Shown: piece after piece, positions 6,536 through 7,310 of the stretch
How the letters are laid out: every line of letters starts with the position of its first letter
Numbering within the stretch: position 1 is the stretch's first letter
Assembly (NCBI GenBank): GCA_910588315.1
Contig: CAJUQF010000097.1
Span: 1 to 7,310, forward strand
Origin: an uncultured Christensenellaceae bacterium
GTDB lineage: Bacteria; Bacillota; Clostridia; Christensenellales; Pumilibacteraceae
DNA: 7,310 bases
Reading direction: 5' to 3'
The notes under the pieces: model-generated
Seen by the model: the letters and a program-made list of their open reading frames with translations, nothing else
Told to the model about the DNA's origin: nothing
Databases searched by the model: none
Made by a program: the position numbers and the translations under genes

Positions 6536-6554
6536 TCGGGCGCTTTCGCCCCGA
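6536..6554 (-). other. Small hairpin in the leuS leader
   Basis: On the minus strand TCGGG(G)CG pairs with CGCCCGA around the loop AAAG: 7 bp with one bulged G. It sits between the YhhN stop codon and the leuS ribosome site (GAGG, 6531-6528). No T run follows, so it is not a terminator. It could stabilise or position the leuS ribosome site within a shared transcript. The 48-nt gap is too short for a T-box leader, a common form of leuS control in Firmicutes. Confidence 0.45.
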
Positions 6555-6571
6555 CTTTCGATTATTCACAG

Positions 6572-7310
6572 TTAATTGTTTTCGCCGTCCGTCTCGATCC
6601 CGGATAAACTCTTATCGTCGGATCCGCTCTGCTCGTTGCTCTTTGAAGACACTTCGACATGTAGCATCCCGCTGCCGCCGTTACGCTTACACGCCGCACC
6701 GACAGCATATACGAAAATCGAGAATGCGAGCAAGAACTGCGCCGGATAATATGTCGCGAGGCAAAGCACGCGCATTGCAAACCATCCCCAATGATCGAGA
6801 GACGCGAATTGATTTATCAAGAGCGCCAGATCCGAGATATAAAACCACGCGCTTCCGGCAGCGACGATCACGGTAAACGCACTTCTCGTTGTCAGACAGT
6901 CGGATACGGCTTTACCTACCATGAGCGAAAGTATAAGCGCATACAGAACGCACACGGTTTCCATGAGCGCACCGCCGTAGTCGAATGCGGGAACGAGCGT
7001 CATCACAAGCGTCGACGGTATGAATATGCCTGCGGCGCAAACAAGATCTTTCCACGCAAATTTATTCGTCAAAAAGTATGCGACTACATACGCGACATGC
7101 CCGAGCGCAAACACCGCCGCACCGGCTATAAAGTCGAAGTTTATCGCTATATCGCCCGCCATAGCGACCGTCAATGCGATCGGCATAACGAATACGTACT
7201 TATCTTTGACACCGCGCGTATATGCGTAGATCGCATTTATTACGCCTATCGCGACAAACAGCAAACTCGCCGCCGCCTTGATAGGCGTACCGCCGAGAAA
7301 CATATAGCAT
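6572..7310 (-). CDS. YhhN/TMEM86-family membrane protein (lysoplasmalogenase-like), 5' end uncertain or outside the window
   Basis: The first ATG visible in this frame is at 7303 (243 residues), but the frame is still open at the right edge. No ribosome site is visible in the 7 nt available, so the true start may lie outside. About seven or eight hydrophobic segments span the protein up to residue 205 (numbered from 7303). Conserved YhhN features are AGDI (49-52), the ALGHVAYVVAY segment (66-76), WFYISDLALLINQF (153-166) and TYYPAQFLL (184-192). Members include animal TMEM86 lysoplasmalogenase, which cleaves the vinyl-ether bond of lysoplasmalogens. Plasmalogens occur in anaerobic Clostridia, so that role is plausible but unproven. 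An unusual hydrophilic tail (206-243, rich in Ser, Asp, Glu and Asn) follows the last helix. The stop lies 48 nt before leuS on the same strand, with no terminator between, so the two are probably co-transcribed. Confidence 0.8.
   Translation of the reverse strand, partial: CYMFLGGTPIKAAASLLFVAIGVINAIYAYTRGVKDKYVFVMPIALTVAMAGDIAINFDFIAGAAVFALGHVAYVVAYFLTNKFAWKDLVCAAGIFIPSTLVMTLVPAFDYGGALMETVCVLYALILSLMVGKAVSDCLTTRSAFTVIVAAGSAWFYISDLALLINQFASLDHWGWFAMRVLCLATYYPAQFLLAFSIFVYAVGAACKRNGGSGMLHVEVSSKSNEQSGSDDKSLSGIETDGENN

Overview
The window looks like chromosomal DNA of a Gram-positive Firmicute, most likely an uncultured gut-type Clostridia lineage. This rests on four things: strong AGGA/GGAGG ribosome sites with sigma-A promoters carrying extended -10 boxes, a secreted multi-module GH127-type arabinosidase, a Bro-N protein of the kind common in gut anaerobes, and a LeuRS with clostridial-looking signature segments. 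The taxonomic guess comes from family resemblance, not from a search.

Layout. Positions 1-2485 (minus strand, running off the left edge) hold a large secreted protein: signal peptide, two LamG-like beta-sandwich modules, an Ig-like linker module, then the first part of a GH127 (DUF1680) six-hairpin catalytic domain. Its upstream region (2489-2656) carries two overlapping sigma-A-like promoters facing left. Back to back with them, a near-consensus promoter (2657-2685) faces right and drives a tRNA-Arg(CCT) at 2695-2769 with an encoded CCA.

The tRNA runs straight into a 14-bp perfect hairpin. Beyond it lies an inverted, degenerate copy of the tRNA's own T-loop/acceptor end, so tRNA 3' half, hairpin and inverted copy together form one long imperfect palindrome (2747-2820). 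Parts of this element recur about 180 bp downstream, so the 370-nt gap between 2770 and 3141 is a tandemly repeated, highly structured non-coding region. A second promoter with an extended -10 (3088-3116) then drives a Bro-N/antirepressor-like gene (3142-4002). tRNA 3' end, structured repeats and a phage-type gene together suggest an old insertion site or a small tRNA-linked mobile element.

The right half is housekeeping. leuS (4106-6523, minus) converges on the Bro-N gene, and both appear to use one bidirectional terminator (4052-4083). Upstream of leuS, only 48 nt away and on the same strand, is a YhhN/TMEM86-family membrane protein (6572 to the right edge), probably co-transcribed with leuS.

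No CRISPR array, transposase, integrase, rRNA or riboswitch was recognised. The most unusual part is the tRNA-linked palindromic and tandem repeat region at about 2747-3086.
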